DNA of 64,000 nt from Agromyces sp. Marseille-P2726 (GTDB lineage Bacteria; Actinomycetota; Actinomycetes; Actinomycetales; Microbacteriaceae), in the NCBI RefSeq assembly GCF_902809835.1, contig NZ_CADDWM010000014.1:186001-250000 (forward strand), written 5' to 3'. Positions 26,801-34,148 of the stretch are shown in pieces; within the stretch, counting starts at the first letter, position 1; each line of letters starts with the position of its first letter. The notes beneath the pieces are model-generated. The model was given only the letters and a program-made list of their open reading frames with translations. It had not been told where the DNA came from and did no database searches. The position numbers and the translations under genes are program-made.

Positions 26801-27032
26801 CCTGCACGTCGACCTGGCCTGAGCCATCGGCGCTCGGCGCCGTGACGACCTCGCGACGGTCGACGCCGAGGTCGACGATCGCGGCCAGGCCCGCGGCATC
26901 CACCGTGCCGGAATAGACCGCGAGCCGGTCATCACCGCCGGATGTCGGCGGTGGACTCGCGGCGGCCGGTGCGGCGGCGAGCCCGGAGAGAACCAGGGCC
27001 GCGGTGGCGGCGACAGCAACGTGACGGAACAT
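23868..27032 (-). CDS. Secreted M14 family zinc carboxypeptidase
   Basis: The 1054-residue protein has a Sec signal peptide (VAVAATAALVLSGLAAAPAA, cleavage near A-A-S). The M14 domain has zinc ligands H181 and E184 in HAREW and H314 in INYHSAAE. Substrate-binding NRN lies near 261-263, and catalytic E384 is in GFTPEMS. All expected catalytic residues are present. The C-terminal 600 residues resemble immune-inhibitor-A-like beta domains (DDTRLTIDGA and related blocks), as in large actinobacterial carboxypeptidases. The enzyme likely degrades extracellular peptides. AAGGGGG precedes ATG 27032. It is divergent from the helicase gene. Confidence 0.92.
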   Translation of the reverse strand: MFRHVAVAATAALVLSGLAAAPAAASPPPTSGGDDRLAVYSGTVDAAGLAAIVDLGVDRREVVTAPSADGSGQVDVQVILSGAQAEELAESGTALEVQADPSAQRRALEAVPEGVFRMYSGEGGILEELMAQAAAHPDIAEFRVIGQTQQGQDIGAVRVTKGVQKAKDGKKPTTVYVAAQHAREWITPEMVRRLLDLYLTSYGTDPRITDIVDDTELWFVPVANPDGYDYTFQPGQRLWRKNLRDNNGDGQITGVDGVDLNRNSATRWGYDNEGSSPNPASDTYRGPSPASEPETQALDELFGAITPQFMINYHSAAELLLYGIGWQVATPSPDDVIYEAMAGDDENSAIPGYDPDISAELYTTNGDLDTHMQEAHGTLGFTPEMSTCEAAVNSVPDDEWTEDDCQFLGFDFPDDEALIQAEFEKNIPFALAVAESAMDPDDPVSVVNRDAEDFRVDSFTVSYGDPQTVAVWAKRALTAKAMYYSINGGKAKRANVSEWAGGERYGFENVDYYAEYRGVVTGASPGDSVEVWFTGTATGKDLPKGQKPGKVESEHFTYEVAQDTGNSVLIIANEDYTGVNPEPVPTNAGPKYLDEHIAAFEANGVAPDVWDVDAQGVPHDLGVLSHYDAVLWYLGDNRLTQDPEDVLTDTYLFGEVEELSVAERQQYLTVAVRDFLNEGGKLAFAGETTAYYGILAGALGGIYYGLDGHPDQDCVVTSDFFSDCLIVADDFTQYWLGAYNRTPLAADGVVGTDDPLTGFEALFGGPATEDNPIDEAGEFTVTSDVLPVDEFPQFESWAAAEYTEPSGPFIPIEGEWAAFAEHADNSYQRLGRTFDLSGVTAGTPVTFDAQISVSTETGYDNVIVEARPVGSEEWTTLPELGGATSTTVPAECEAGFYADIHPQLENYLTIANPCLPQGATGEWNAFTGSTGGWIPVSFDLSGYAGEEVEIVVSYVTDPFTGEIGVMLDDTRLTIDGAVTEAEGFETGLGAWSVLGAPETSPGNDSDWERITVEGPFYSVTATPDTLLFGFGLEQLESDAARADAVARMLAHFSG

Positions 27033-27232
27033 CCCTACCCCCTTGTAGCGTGATGCGTCATGCCGAGTTGCTCACCCGGCGCGCTCGGCGCCGATGATGT
27101 GGCAGCCGAACGTTCCTCATCTTGATCCCCGTCCGGGGGACGGTCAAGAGTGAGTTTCCGAGCAGCTCCCGAGGGGTTCAGCGGAACGGCACCGCGAGGT
27201 CGGGTGTCCTGCGCTCGTGACAGCATGGAGGG

Positions 27233-30200
27233 ATGCCCGCCCATCGCTCGTCCCGGCCGGAGTCGAGCCGCGATGGTGATTGGCGCACCGCACTCCAGGG
27301 GCTCGGGCTCGGCGCCGGGCTCGGTTCCGGTTCGGAATCGACGTCCGCGTTCGATTCCGGCTCCAGCGCCGGCTCCCGGTCCGGCTCCCGACCGGCGACG
27401 CGCCCACTCGCGCTCCAGTTCGAGCTGCGTCGTCGCATCCACCGCCGAAACGGCCACTGGCAGGGCCCCCGCGACGAACCCGCCCGACGGGCGACCAACG
27501 TCGACCGCCTCGGCGTGCGCCCGGTCGTCAAGGGCTCGCGCGACGCGTGGATCAAGGGCAACCTGACCTGGCAGAACATCGCCTACCAGGCGAGCGCGGC
27601 CGGCATCGATCCCGCGCAGTCGCGGTGGTTCGCGCAGTTCGCGCTGCTCAAGGGCTCCAACCCTGCGGTGTACCAGTACGGCTCCGAGTGGATCACGCTC
27701 GACGAGTTCGAGAGCCCGCTGCTGTGGGCGCTGCTCGACGAGGCGTCCCGACTCGGCATCGCATTGGTCGGGTCCGATGTCACGCCCGACGTCGTCGTCG
27801 GTGCCGCGGCATCGGTCGACCTCGATGCGAGCGTTGCCGACGGGGCCGGCGGGGCCGGCGATCTCGTGCTCGAGCCGACCGTGGCGATCGACGGCGACCG
27901 GTGGCGTGCGAGCGCCGCCAGCGGGGCTCGACCGATCGCGGGCCACGGGCTCTTCCGCTACGACCTCGACCGGGGGCGTATCGAGCTCGCACCCCTCGCC
28001 GACGGCGAGCTGACGCCGGCACAACGGTCACTCCTCGCCGCACCCGAACCGATTCACGTGCCCGCGGCCGACGTGCCTGCCTTCCTGCGCGAGCACTACC
28101 ACCGGCTCGCTCGGACGCTCGAGGTCACGAGCCGTGACGGCACCTTCGTGCCGCCGCCCGCGCCGCTCGCCACGCTCGTGCTCGACGCCCGCTTCGAGCC
28201 GCACGACGTGTTGCGCCTCGCGTGGACCTGGGAGTACGCCGACGGCCGCGTGGTTGCGGTCGAGAGATCCGCCGCCGATTCCGTCGCTGATGACCCCGAG
28301 CTCGACGACGACCTGCTCGCCAGGGTCGTCGACGAGCTGGGATGGGTGCCGCTCGATGCGATCGTCCTCAGGGGAGTCGATACGGCCGAGTTCGCAGCAG
28401 AGCGGATGCCGCGACTCGAGCTGCTGGCCGAGCACGGCGGGCTGCGCATCGACGTCGCCGGTGAGCGGCCTGACTACCGCGAGCTCGTCGAGCCGCCGCA
28501 GGTCAGGGTCACCACCGTGGAGTCGCGGCGAACCGACTGGTTCGACCTCGGCGTCATGGTCACGGTCGCGGGCAAGACCGTGCCGTTCATGCCGCTGTTC
28601 CGGGCGCTCGCGAAGGGGCAGAAGCGGCTGCTGCTCGTCGACAAGACGTACCTGTCGTTGAACCAGCCGATCTTCGAGCCGCTGCGCGAGCTCATCGAGG
28701 AGGCCGGCACGCTCGCCGAGTGGGAGGTCGGCCTGCGCATCCACCGCAGCCAGACGAGCCTCTGGGCCGACTTCGAAGACCTGGCGGATGTCTCGGAGCC
28801 GGCGCTCGCCTGGCGGCACACGGTGGCCGGGCTGGAGCACGGCGAGATCGAGCCGGTCGAGCCGCCGGCCGGGTTGGCGCTTCCGCTTCGCCCGTACCAG
28901 CTCGCGGGATTCCGGTGGCTCGCATTCCTCTGGCAGCACGGGCTCGGCGGCGTCCTGGCCGACGACATGGGCCTCGGCAAGACGGCCCAGGCGCTGGCGC
29001 TCGTGGCGCACGCCGTCGAGCATTCCGGCGGTCGAGTAGCGCCGCAGGCGTCGCGTATCGAGACCCGGGCGAGCGGTCTCGATACGCGTCCGGCTGCGCA
29101 GGGCGCCACTCGACCACCGGAGGGGGCGCCGTTCCTCGTGGTGGCGCCGACGTCGGTCGCGTCGAACTGGGTGAGCGAGGCGGCGCGCTTCACCCCCGGT
29201 CTTCGTGTGGCGACCGTCACCGCGACCGAGGCACGGCGCCCGGGCCGCATCGTCGAGGCCGCGGCATCCGCCGATCTCGTGATCACCACCTACGCGGTGC
29301 TGCGTCTCGAGGCGTCGGCGTTCGCAGCGCTCGAATGGGGCGGACTCGTGCTCGATGAGGCGCAGTTCGTGAAGAACGCCGCCACGAAGGTGCACCAGGC
29401 GGCCCGCGACATCCGTGCGCCGCTCAGGCTCGCCGTCACCGGAACCCCGGTCGAGAACAACCTGTCGGAGCTGTGGGCGCTGCTCGGCATCGTGGCGCCC
29501 GGGCTGTTCCCGTCGCGCAGAGCCTTCGACGAGCGCTACCGGCGGCCGATCGAGGAGGATGGCAACGTCGAGCGGCTCGAGCGCCTGCGCAGGCGCATCC
29601 GCCCGCTCATGCTGCGCCGCACGAAGGAGTTCGTTGCGCCCGAACTGCCGCAGAAGCAGGAGCAGGTGCTGAGGGTCGACCTGCACCCCCGGCACCGGCG
29701 GCTCTACGACACCATGCTGCAGCGTGAGCGGCAGAAGCTGCTCGGACTCCTCGACGACCTCGACCGGCAGCGCTTCATCGTGTACCGATCGCTCACACTG
29801 CTGCGCATGCTCGCGCTCGACGCGACGCTGATCGACGAGTCCCGCTATGCCGGGTACGCCTCGGCGAAGCTCGACGCGCTGGCTGAGCAGCTCGACGACG
29901 TGCTCGCCGAGGGACATCGTGCCCTCGTGTTCAGCCAGTTCACGTCGTTCCTCGGGCGGGCAGCCGACCGGTTGGATGCCGCGGGCGTGCCGTTCGCGTA
30001 CCTCGACGGCACCACACCCGCTCGCCACCGCGACGCGCAGATCGCCCGGTTCCGTGGCGGCGAGGCATCCGTGTTCCTCATCAGTCTCAAGGCCGGCGGC
30101 TTCGGACTGAACCTGACCGAGGCCGACTACGTGTTCCTGCTCGACCCGTGGTGGAATCCCGCCAGCGAAGATCAGGCCGTCGATCGTGCGCACAGGATCG

Positions 30201-30382
30201 GCCAGACGAAGCAGGTGATGGTGTATCGGCTCGTCGCGGCCGACACCATCGAGGAGAAGGTCATGGCGCTGAAGGCGCGCAAGGGTGAGCTGGTCGCATC
30301 ATTGCTCGATGACGACGGCGGTGCGCTCGCGCTCGACGAGCCCCTCGGCGCCGACGACCTGCGGGCGCTGCTGGGGGACTGA
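27233..30382 (+). CDS. SNF2/DEAD-box family helicase carrying an in-frame repeat insertion
   Basis: The 1049-residue protein ends in a complete SNF2 ATPase: motif I DDMGLGKTAQAL near residue 578, motif Ia LVVAPTSVASNW, DEAQ box LVLDEAQFVKN, and C-terminal helicase motifs (ALVFSQFTSF, SLKAGGFGLNLTEADYVFLL, DRAHRIGQ). These proteins use ATP to move along or remodel DNA-protein complexes. Residues 598-630, between motifs I and Ia, are encoded by two dispersed repeats in inverted orientation. The N-terminus starts at ATG 27233 (GGAGG very close) and includes a Gly/Ser-rich stretch, so it may be truncated. Confidence 0.9.
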   Translation: MPAHRSSRPESSRDGDWRTALQGLGLGAGLGSGSESTSAFDSGSSAGSRSGSRPATRPLALQFELRRRIHRRNGHWQGPRDEPARRATNVDRLGVRPVVKGSRDAWIKGNLTWQNIAYQASAAGIDPAQSRWFAQFALLKGSNPAVYQYGSEWITLDEFESPLLWALLDEASRLGIALVGSDVTPDVVVGAAASVDLDASVADGAGGAGDLVLEPTVAIDGDRWRASAASGARPIAGHGLFRYDLDRGRIELAPLADGELTPAQRSLLAAPEPIHVPAADVPAFLREHYHRLARTLEVTSRDGTFVPPPAPLATLVLDARFEPHDVLRLAWTWEYADGRVVAVERSAADSVADDPELDDDLLARVVDELGWVPLDAIVLRGVDTAEFAAERMPRLELLAEHGGLRIDVAGERPDYRELVEPPQVRVTTVESRRTDWFDLGVMVTVAGKTVPFMPLFRALAKGQKRLLLVDKTYLSLNQPIFEPLRELIEEAGTLAEWEVGLRIHRSQTSLWADFEDLADVSEPALAWRHTVAGLEHGEIEPVEPPAGLALPLRPYQLAGFRWLAFLWQHGLGGVLADDMGLGKTAQALALVAHAVEHSGGRVAPQASRIETRASGLDTRPAAQGATRPPEGAPFLVVAPTSVASNWVSEAARFTPGLRVATVTATEARRPGRIVEAAASADLVITTYAVLRLEASAFAALEWGGLVLDEAQFVKNAATKVHQAARDIRAPLRLAVTGTPVENNLSELWALLGIVAPGLFPSRRAFDERYRRPIEEDGNVERLERLRRRIRPLMLRRTKEFVAPELPQKQEQVLRVDLHPRHRRLYDTMLQRERQKLLGLLDDLDRQRFIVYRSLTLLRMLALDATLIDESRYAGYASAKLDALAEQLDDVLAEGHRALVFSQFTSFLGRAADRLDAAGVPFAYLDGTTPARHRDAQIARFRGGEASVFLISLKAGGFGLNLTEADYVFLLDPWWNPASEDQAVDRAHRIGQTKQVMVYRLVAADTIEEKVMALKARKGELVASLLDDDGGALALDEPLGADDLRALLGD
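29025..29121. repeat. Inverted pair of dispersed repeats inside the helicase gene
   Basis: The left half reads GGTCGAGTAGCGCCGCAGGC then GTCGCGTATCGAGACCC; the right half reads GGTCTCGATACGCGTCCGGC then TGCGCAGGGCGCCACTCGACC. They are opposite-strand copies of the family seen at 6056-6156. Together they keep the helicase frame open and encode about 33 residues. Confidence 0.85.
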
Positions 30383-30385
30383 GCC

Positions 30386-31723
30386 TCAGAGGATGTTGCG
30401 ATCGCGTCGGCGCGATCGGGGCTCGTCGAGTCCCATCATCACGCGCGTGCGCTTGCGCTCGATGATGATGAACAGGGCGCCGACCGCCCACAGCGGGACC
30501 TGGGTGAGGAACGCGATCCGGAACGCATCGAGGCTGTACGTGTCAGGTGAGCCGGCGCCCAGCCAGTTCATCGCGAGGCCGATGAAGAGGATCGCGAGCA
30601 GCGCCGCGAGGAAGCCGCCCACGTTCACGATGCCCGACGCCGTGCTGAGCCGATGCCTCGGGTTGAACGTGCGCGCGTGGTCGAAGCCGATCATCGAGGC
30701 GGGGCCGCCCGTGGCGAGGGCGAAGGCGAGCACGAACAGGAGCCAGAGCGGCGCGGGTTCGGGCCACGCGATGACGATGAGCCACACGGCCGCTTGGATG
30801 GCGATGATCGGCAGCACCAGCAGCTTCGACCGACGCATCGGATGCCGGCTGGAGAGCGCGCCGATCACCGGACCGATCGCCATGCCGAAGACGACGTACA
30901 CGCTGAAGAGGAGCGACGCGACGGCCGCGGAGAGCCCTTGCCCGATGGTGAGGAACGGGAAGCCCCAGAGCAGGATGAAGGCCGTACCCGAGAACGGGGT
31001 CGCGAAGTGCGACCAGAACGCGAGTCGTGTTGCGGGATGGCCCCACGACTCGCGGAAGCCTTCGCGCAGGTCGGCCGCGGAGGTGACGACACGCATGGCG
31101 CCCGTCGTCGTGTCGACCGAAACGTCGGCGTGCCGGCCGGGAGGTCGGTTGCGGATCACCGCGAAGGTCAGGATGGTGAACAGCACGCCGAGGCCGGCGA
31201 GGCTGCCGAACGCGACCGTCCACGTGGTGGCGTGCAGCAGCGCCGCGATGGGCAGGATCGCCAGGAGCTGCCCCGACTGTCCGATGATGCCGGTGAGCTG
31301 CACGAGGAGCGGCGCCTGCCGCTCGGGGAACCACACGGCGACGACGCGCAGCACGCTCGGGAAGACCGCCGCGTCGCCGGCACCGAGCAGCATGCGAGCG
31401 AAGATCGCCGTGCCGACGTCGGGTGCGAACGCCATCACGAGCTGCCCGATCGCCATCAGGAGCATGCCAGCGGTGATGATGGGGCGGGCACCGTACCGGT
31501 CGAGCAGCACGCCGACCGGGATCTGCATGGCGCCGTAGACGGCCAGCTGGATGACCGCGAACATCGACAGTGTCGCGGCATCCGCGTCGAATCGCACGGC
31601 CGCATCGACACCGACCGCTGACAGCGACGTGCGGTTCGTGACCGACAGCACGTACGCGGCGACGCCCACGCCGTACACCAGCCACAGACGCCACGGGCGC
31701 ACGGATGAGGGGGCTGACGTCAC
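30386..31723 (-). CDS. Major facilitator superfamily transporter
   Basis: The 445-residue protein shows 12 predicted hydrophobic segments and the MFS motif A GVLLDRYGARPIITAG in the first cytoplasmic loop, with a related GMAIGPVIGALSSRHP in the second half. Substrate is not evident. GTG 31723 is chosen because GAAGG lies about 5 nt upstream. The gene lies only 7 bp after the CtaG-like stop, so it probably belongs to the catalase/CtaG transcript. It converges with the helicase gene, leaving 3 bp between stops. Confidence 0.88.
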   Translation of the reverse strand: MTSAPSSVRPWRLWLVYGVGVAAYVLSVTNRTSLSAVGVDAAVRFDADAATLSMFAVIQLAVYGAMQIPVGVLLDRYGARPIITAGMLLMAIGQLVMAFAPDVGTAIFARMLLGAGDAAVFPSVLRVVAVWFPERQAPLLVQLTGIIGQSGQLLAILPIAALLHATTWTVAFGSLAGLGVLFTILTFAVIRNRPPGRHADVSVDTTTGAMRVVTSAADLREGFRESWGHPATRLAFWSHFATPFSGTAFILLWGFPFLTIGQGLSAAVASLLFSVYVVFGMAIGPVIGALSSRHPMRRSKLLVLPIIAIQAAVWLIVIAWPEPAPLWLLFVLAFALATGGPASMIGFDHARTFNPRHRLSTASGIVNVGGFLAALLAILFIGLAMNWLGAGSPDTYSLDAFRIAFLTQVPLWAVGALFIIIERKRTRVMMGLDEPRSRRRDRNIL

Positions 31724-31730
31724 GGAACCT

Positions 31731-32549
31731 TCAGGAGAGCGGCCGGGGAGGAACAGGTGACGGTGGCATCTGCTTGGCGCCGCCGCCCGTCCAGCCTAGC
31801 GACCGGGTCGCGCGGAACCACTGGGCGCAGAGGATCGCGATGATCGCGAGCGCCACGAGGTCACCGCCGTAGTACATGATCAGGCCCGCAGCCTCGGCCT
31901 CGGCCACGGGCACCCCCGGGTGCGGCACCGAGTACACGAGCTTCGCGAGGATGGCGTGCGCCGCGAGCACCGCAGCCAGCACGATGGCGCGCAGGCGGAA
32001 CGACGTCCGGCGGTGCGACGGGTCGATGCCCACGATCGCCGCGGTGAACAGGTACCCCACGATGAGGAAGTGCACGAGCACGAGCTCGTGGATGAGCGGG
32101 GCATGCAGGAGTTCGCCGAAGGCGGGCGTGCCGTAGACGAGCCAGAGTGAGCCGACGGATGCCACGGCGGTCGTCACGGGATGGGCCACGATCGCGACCG
32201 GCGCGCTCCGCAGCAGGCGGGCGAGGCGTCGCGCGGGGACGACGGGCAACGTCCGCAGCGCGAGCGTCACGGGTGCGGCCAGCACGAGCAGCAGGGGAGC
32301 GACTATGCCGACGAGCAGATGCGCCGTCATGTGCGCCGGCAACTCGTGACGTGCGGCACCGGCGAGGGGCCCGAGGAAGGCGGCCGCGGCGGCGACGACG
32401 CCGCCGACCCACGCGACGGTGCGGTGGGCCGGCCACGGCCGTCGCCGGTGCTTCCGGTTCGAGACCACCGCGGCGACGTAGAGCACGAGGGCCAGCGCGA
32501 ACGGCAGCACCAGCTCGTGGCTCAGACCCCCGCCGCCGTGCTCATGCAT
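31731..32549 (-). CDS. Cytochrome c oxidase assembly protein, CtaG family (caa3_CtaG)
   Basis: The protein has seven hydrophobic segments and the family-specific histidine-containing blocks HMTAHLLVGIVAPLLLVLAA, LIHELVLVHFLIVGYLF and GIDPSHRRTSF. Members of this family are implicated in copper insertion or assembly of haem-copper oxidases. ATG 32549 (MHEHGGGG) is preferred because GGTGAG lies 5 nt upstream; ATG 32576 would add nine residues. The start overlaps the end of the DUF2243 gene, showing coupling. Its position beside Mn-catalase suggests an oxidative or respiratory stress module. Confidence 0.85.
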   Translation of the reverse strand: MHEHGGGGLSHELVLPFALALVLYVAAVVSNRKHRRRPWPAHRTVAWVGGVVAAAAAFLGPLAGAARHELPAHMTAHLLVGIVAPLLLVLAAPVTLALRTLPVVPARRLARLLRSAPVAIVAHPVTTAVASVGSLWLVYGTPAFGELLHAPLIHELVLVHFLIVGYLFTAAIVGIDPSHRRTSFRLRAIVLAAVLAAHAILAKLVYSVPHPGVPVAEAEAAGLIMYYGGDLVALAIIAILCAQWFRATRSLGWTGGGAKQMPPSPVPPRPLS

Positions 32550-33042
32550 GCCGCTCACCCGCCGTTGCCCGTTCATCGCCGGTTCGACGCGCCGCCGCGA
32601 TCGTGACGATCACGCCCACCGCGAGCAGCACGAGGCCCGAACCGATCCACGCCAGGTCGTACGGCAGCAGCTCGACGTCGTACCGTACCTGGTGCACGCG
32701 CAGGACCTTGTGGTGGATCAGGCCGTCCCACACCTGGAAGAGCCCGAGCCCGACGACCACTCCCGCCCACGCGGATGCCGCAGAGAATCCTTCGCGGCGC
32801 CGGGCGTCGAACAGGAGGAAGAAGCCTCCGACCAGCGCGAACAGCTCGGCCGCGTGCAGGATGCCGTCGGAGATGAGCCCGATGGCGGGTGTCGCCCGGT
32901 CGAAGAAGTGGTGCCACGCGAGCAGCTGGTGGAACACGATCTCGTCGATCGCCGCCATCACGGCGACGCCGATGAGGAATCCCGCCCAGTACGCCCGCTC
33001 GCGCAGTACCGCTCCGAAGCCGGCGCGTCGTCCGTTCGTCAG
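32542..33042 (-). CDS. DUF2243 membrane protein, probably starting at CTG
   Basis: Four hydrophobic helices with VMAAIDEIVFHQLLAWHH and GLFQVWDGLIHHKVLRVHQ define DUF2243, a His-rich membrane family of unknown function. The first ATG (32961) lacks a ribosome site and would remove the first helix, RAYWAGFLIGVAVM, which is normally present. Extending upstream, the frame stays open to CTG 33042, which has AAGGAG at 7-nt spacing and lies 4 nt after the catalase stop. This gives 166 residues, the expected size. It links the catalase and CtaG-like genes. Confidence 0.8.
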   Translation of the reverse strand: MTNGRRAGFGAVLRERAYWAGFLIGVAVMAAIDEIVFHQLLAWHHFFDRATPAIGLISDGILHAAELFALVGGFFLLFDARRREGFSAASAWAGVVVGLGLFQVWDGLIHHKVLRVHQVRYDVELLPYDLAWIGSGLVLLAVGVIVTIAAARRTGDERATAGERHA

Positions 33043-33046
33043 TGGA

Positions 33047-33928
33047 TCACTCCTTCTTCAGCGCGTCTTGGATGCCCCCGGCCGCCTTCTCGACGATGTT
33101 CGGCAGTTCGGTCGTGCCGTACATCCGCGAATCGGGATGTGTCGGCGGCGGCATGGGGGCACTGGTCGTCGGACCCTCGTGATAGGTGAACTCGCCCTTG
33201 CCGTCGGGCGTCGGCCCAGCCGCCCACGATCCCTCGGCGGCCGTCGCGCCGTCGCTGAAGTTGAGGTACTGGTACGCGACGTCGCGCTCCTCCTTCGACA
33301 GGGGGAAGTTGCTCGGCACCGGCAGGTCTTCGGCGCCCTCGGATCGAAGCTCCGAGGCGGCCTGCAGCCACTGGTTCTGGTGCATCGTATCGCGCGCGAG
33401 GAGGAACGAGAGGAGGTCCCTCACGCCGTGGTCGTCGGTCATGTGGTACAGGCGAGCCACCTGCAGGCGGCCCTGCATCTCGGCATTCGCGTTGGCGGTG
33501 AAATCGGCGAGCAGGTTGCCGCTCGCCGTGATGTAACTGCCCTGCCAGGGGTTGCCGTTGCTGTCGACGGCGCGTGCGCCGGCTCCGGCCACGATCGCGT
33601 GCTGCACGTCCATGCCGCCCACGACCGCGGCGACGGTCGGGTCGTCCTGTACGGCATCCTTCGTGATGCCGAGCGGGGCCTTCTCGAGCAGTTGCGCGAT
33701 CATGATCGCCAGCATCTCGACATGGCCCATCTCCTCGGCGCCGATACCGTAGACCAGGTCGCGGTACTTGCCCGGGATGTGCATGTTCCACGCCTGGAAC
33801 TGGTACTGCAGGGCGACGGTGATCTCGCCGTACTGGCCGCCGAGCACCTCCTGCAGCTTGCGCGCGTACACGGCGTCCGGGGCATCCGGTGTCGCCTTGT
33901 GCTGGAGCTCCTGTCGATGGAAGAACAT
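33047..33928 (-). CDS. Manganese catalase family protein
   Basis: The 293-residue protein has all five dimanganese ligands of the family in correct spacing from ATG 33928: E35, E66, H69, E150 and H183 (GQYGEITV, EEMGHVEM, NAEMQG, RDTMHQN). The L. plantarum enzyme uses E35, E66, H69, E148 and H181, and the match supports this start. A TTG at 33943 with AGGGG is an alternative. It should dismutate hydrogen peroxide in the cytoplasm without haem. It is first gene of the operon leading to DUF2243, CtaG and MFS. Confidence 0.92.
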   Translation of the reverse strand: MFFHRQELQHKATPDAPDAVYARKLQEVLGGQYGEITVALQYQFQAWNMHIPGKYRDLVYGIGAEEMGHVEMLAIMIAQLLEKAPLGITKDAVQDDPTVAAVVGGMDVQHAIVAGAGARAVDSNGNPWQGSYITASGNLLADFTANANAEMQGRLQVARLYHMTDDHGVRDLLSFLLARDTMHQNQWLQAASELRSEGAEDLPVPSNFPLSKEERDVAYQYLNFSDGATAAEGSWAAGPTPDGKGEFTYHEGPTTSAPMPPPTHPDSRMYGTTELPNIVEKAAGGIQDALKKE

Positions 33929-34105
33929 GGGCTTCCCGTCCAATCACCCCTGCGTCGCAACTCGGGTACGCCACGGTGGCGCGTCGGCAGGGTCCGGCAA
34001 GTCAACGTGAGAACACCGGGCGCCGCAGCGGGGTTACATCGGGACCGGTGACGTGCCACAATGCCGGCCGCGCCGAAGGCCTCGCCCGTGCCGTGCGACG
34101 GCGAC

Positions 34106-34129
34106 GGCCGGCCACTCACGTGGCCGGCC
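34106..34129 (-). terminator. Terminator hairpin of the ABC exporter operon
   Basis: Perfect 10-bp arms GGCCGGCCAC / GTGGCCGGCC with a TCAC loop start 20 bp downstream of the second exporter gene (minus strand). The remaining gap to the catalase gene shows nothing else. Confidence 0.75.
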
Positions 34130-34148
34130 CGTCACGATGTGCGTGTGC

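Noticed and set aside
23529-26822. A 1097-codon open frame on the plus strand opposite the M14 peptidase gene
   Set aside because: It is antisense to a gene with signal peptide and catalytic residues, is dominated by Arg/Val/Asp/Gly low-complexity sequence, and has no domain; high G+C leaves long antisense frames open.
28028-30193. A 721-codon minus-strand frame opposite the SNF2 helicase
   Set aside because: No recognisable motif and composition typical of antisense frames; helicase motifs on the plus strand are unambiguous.
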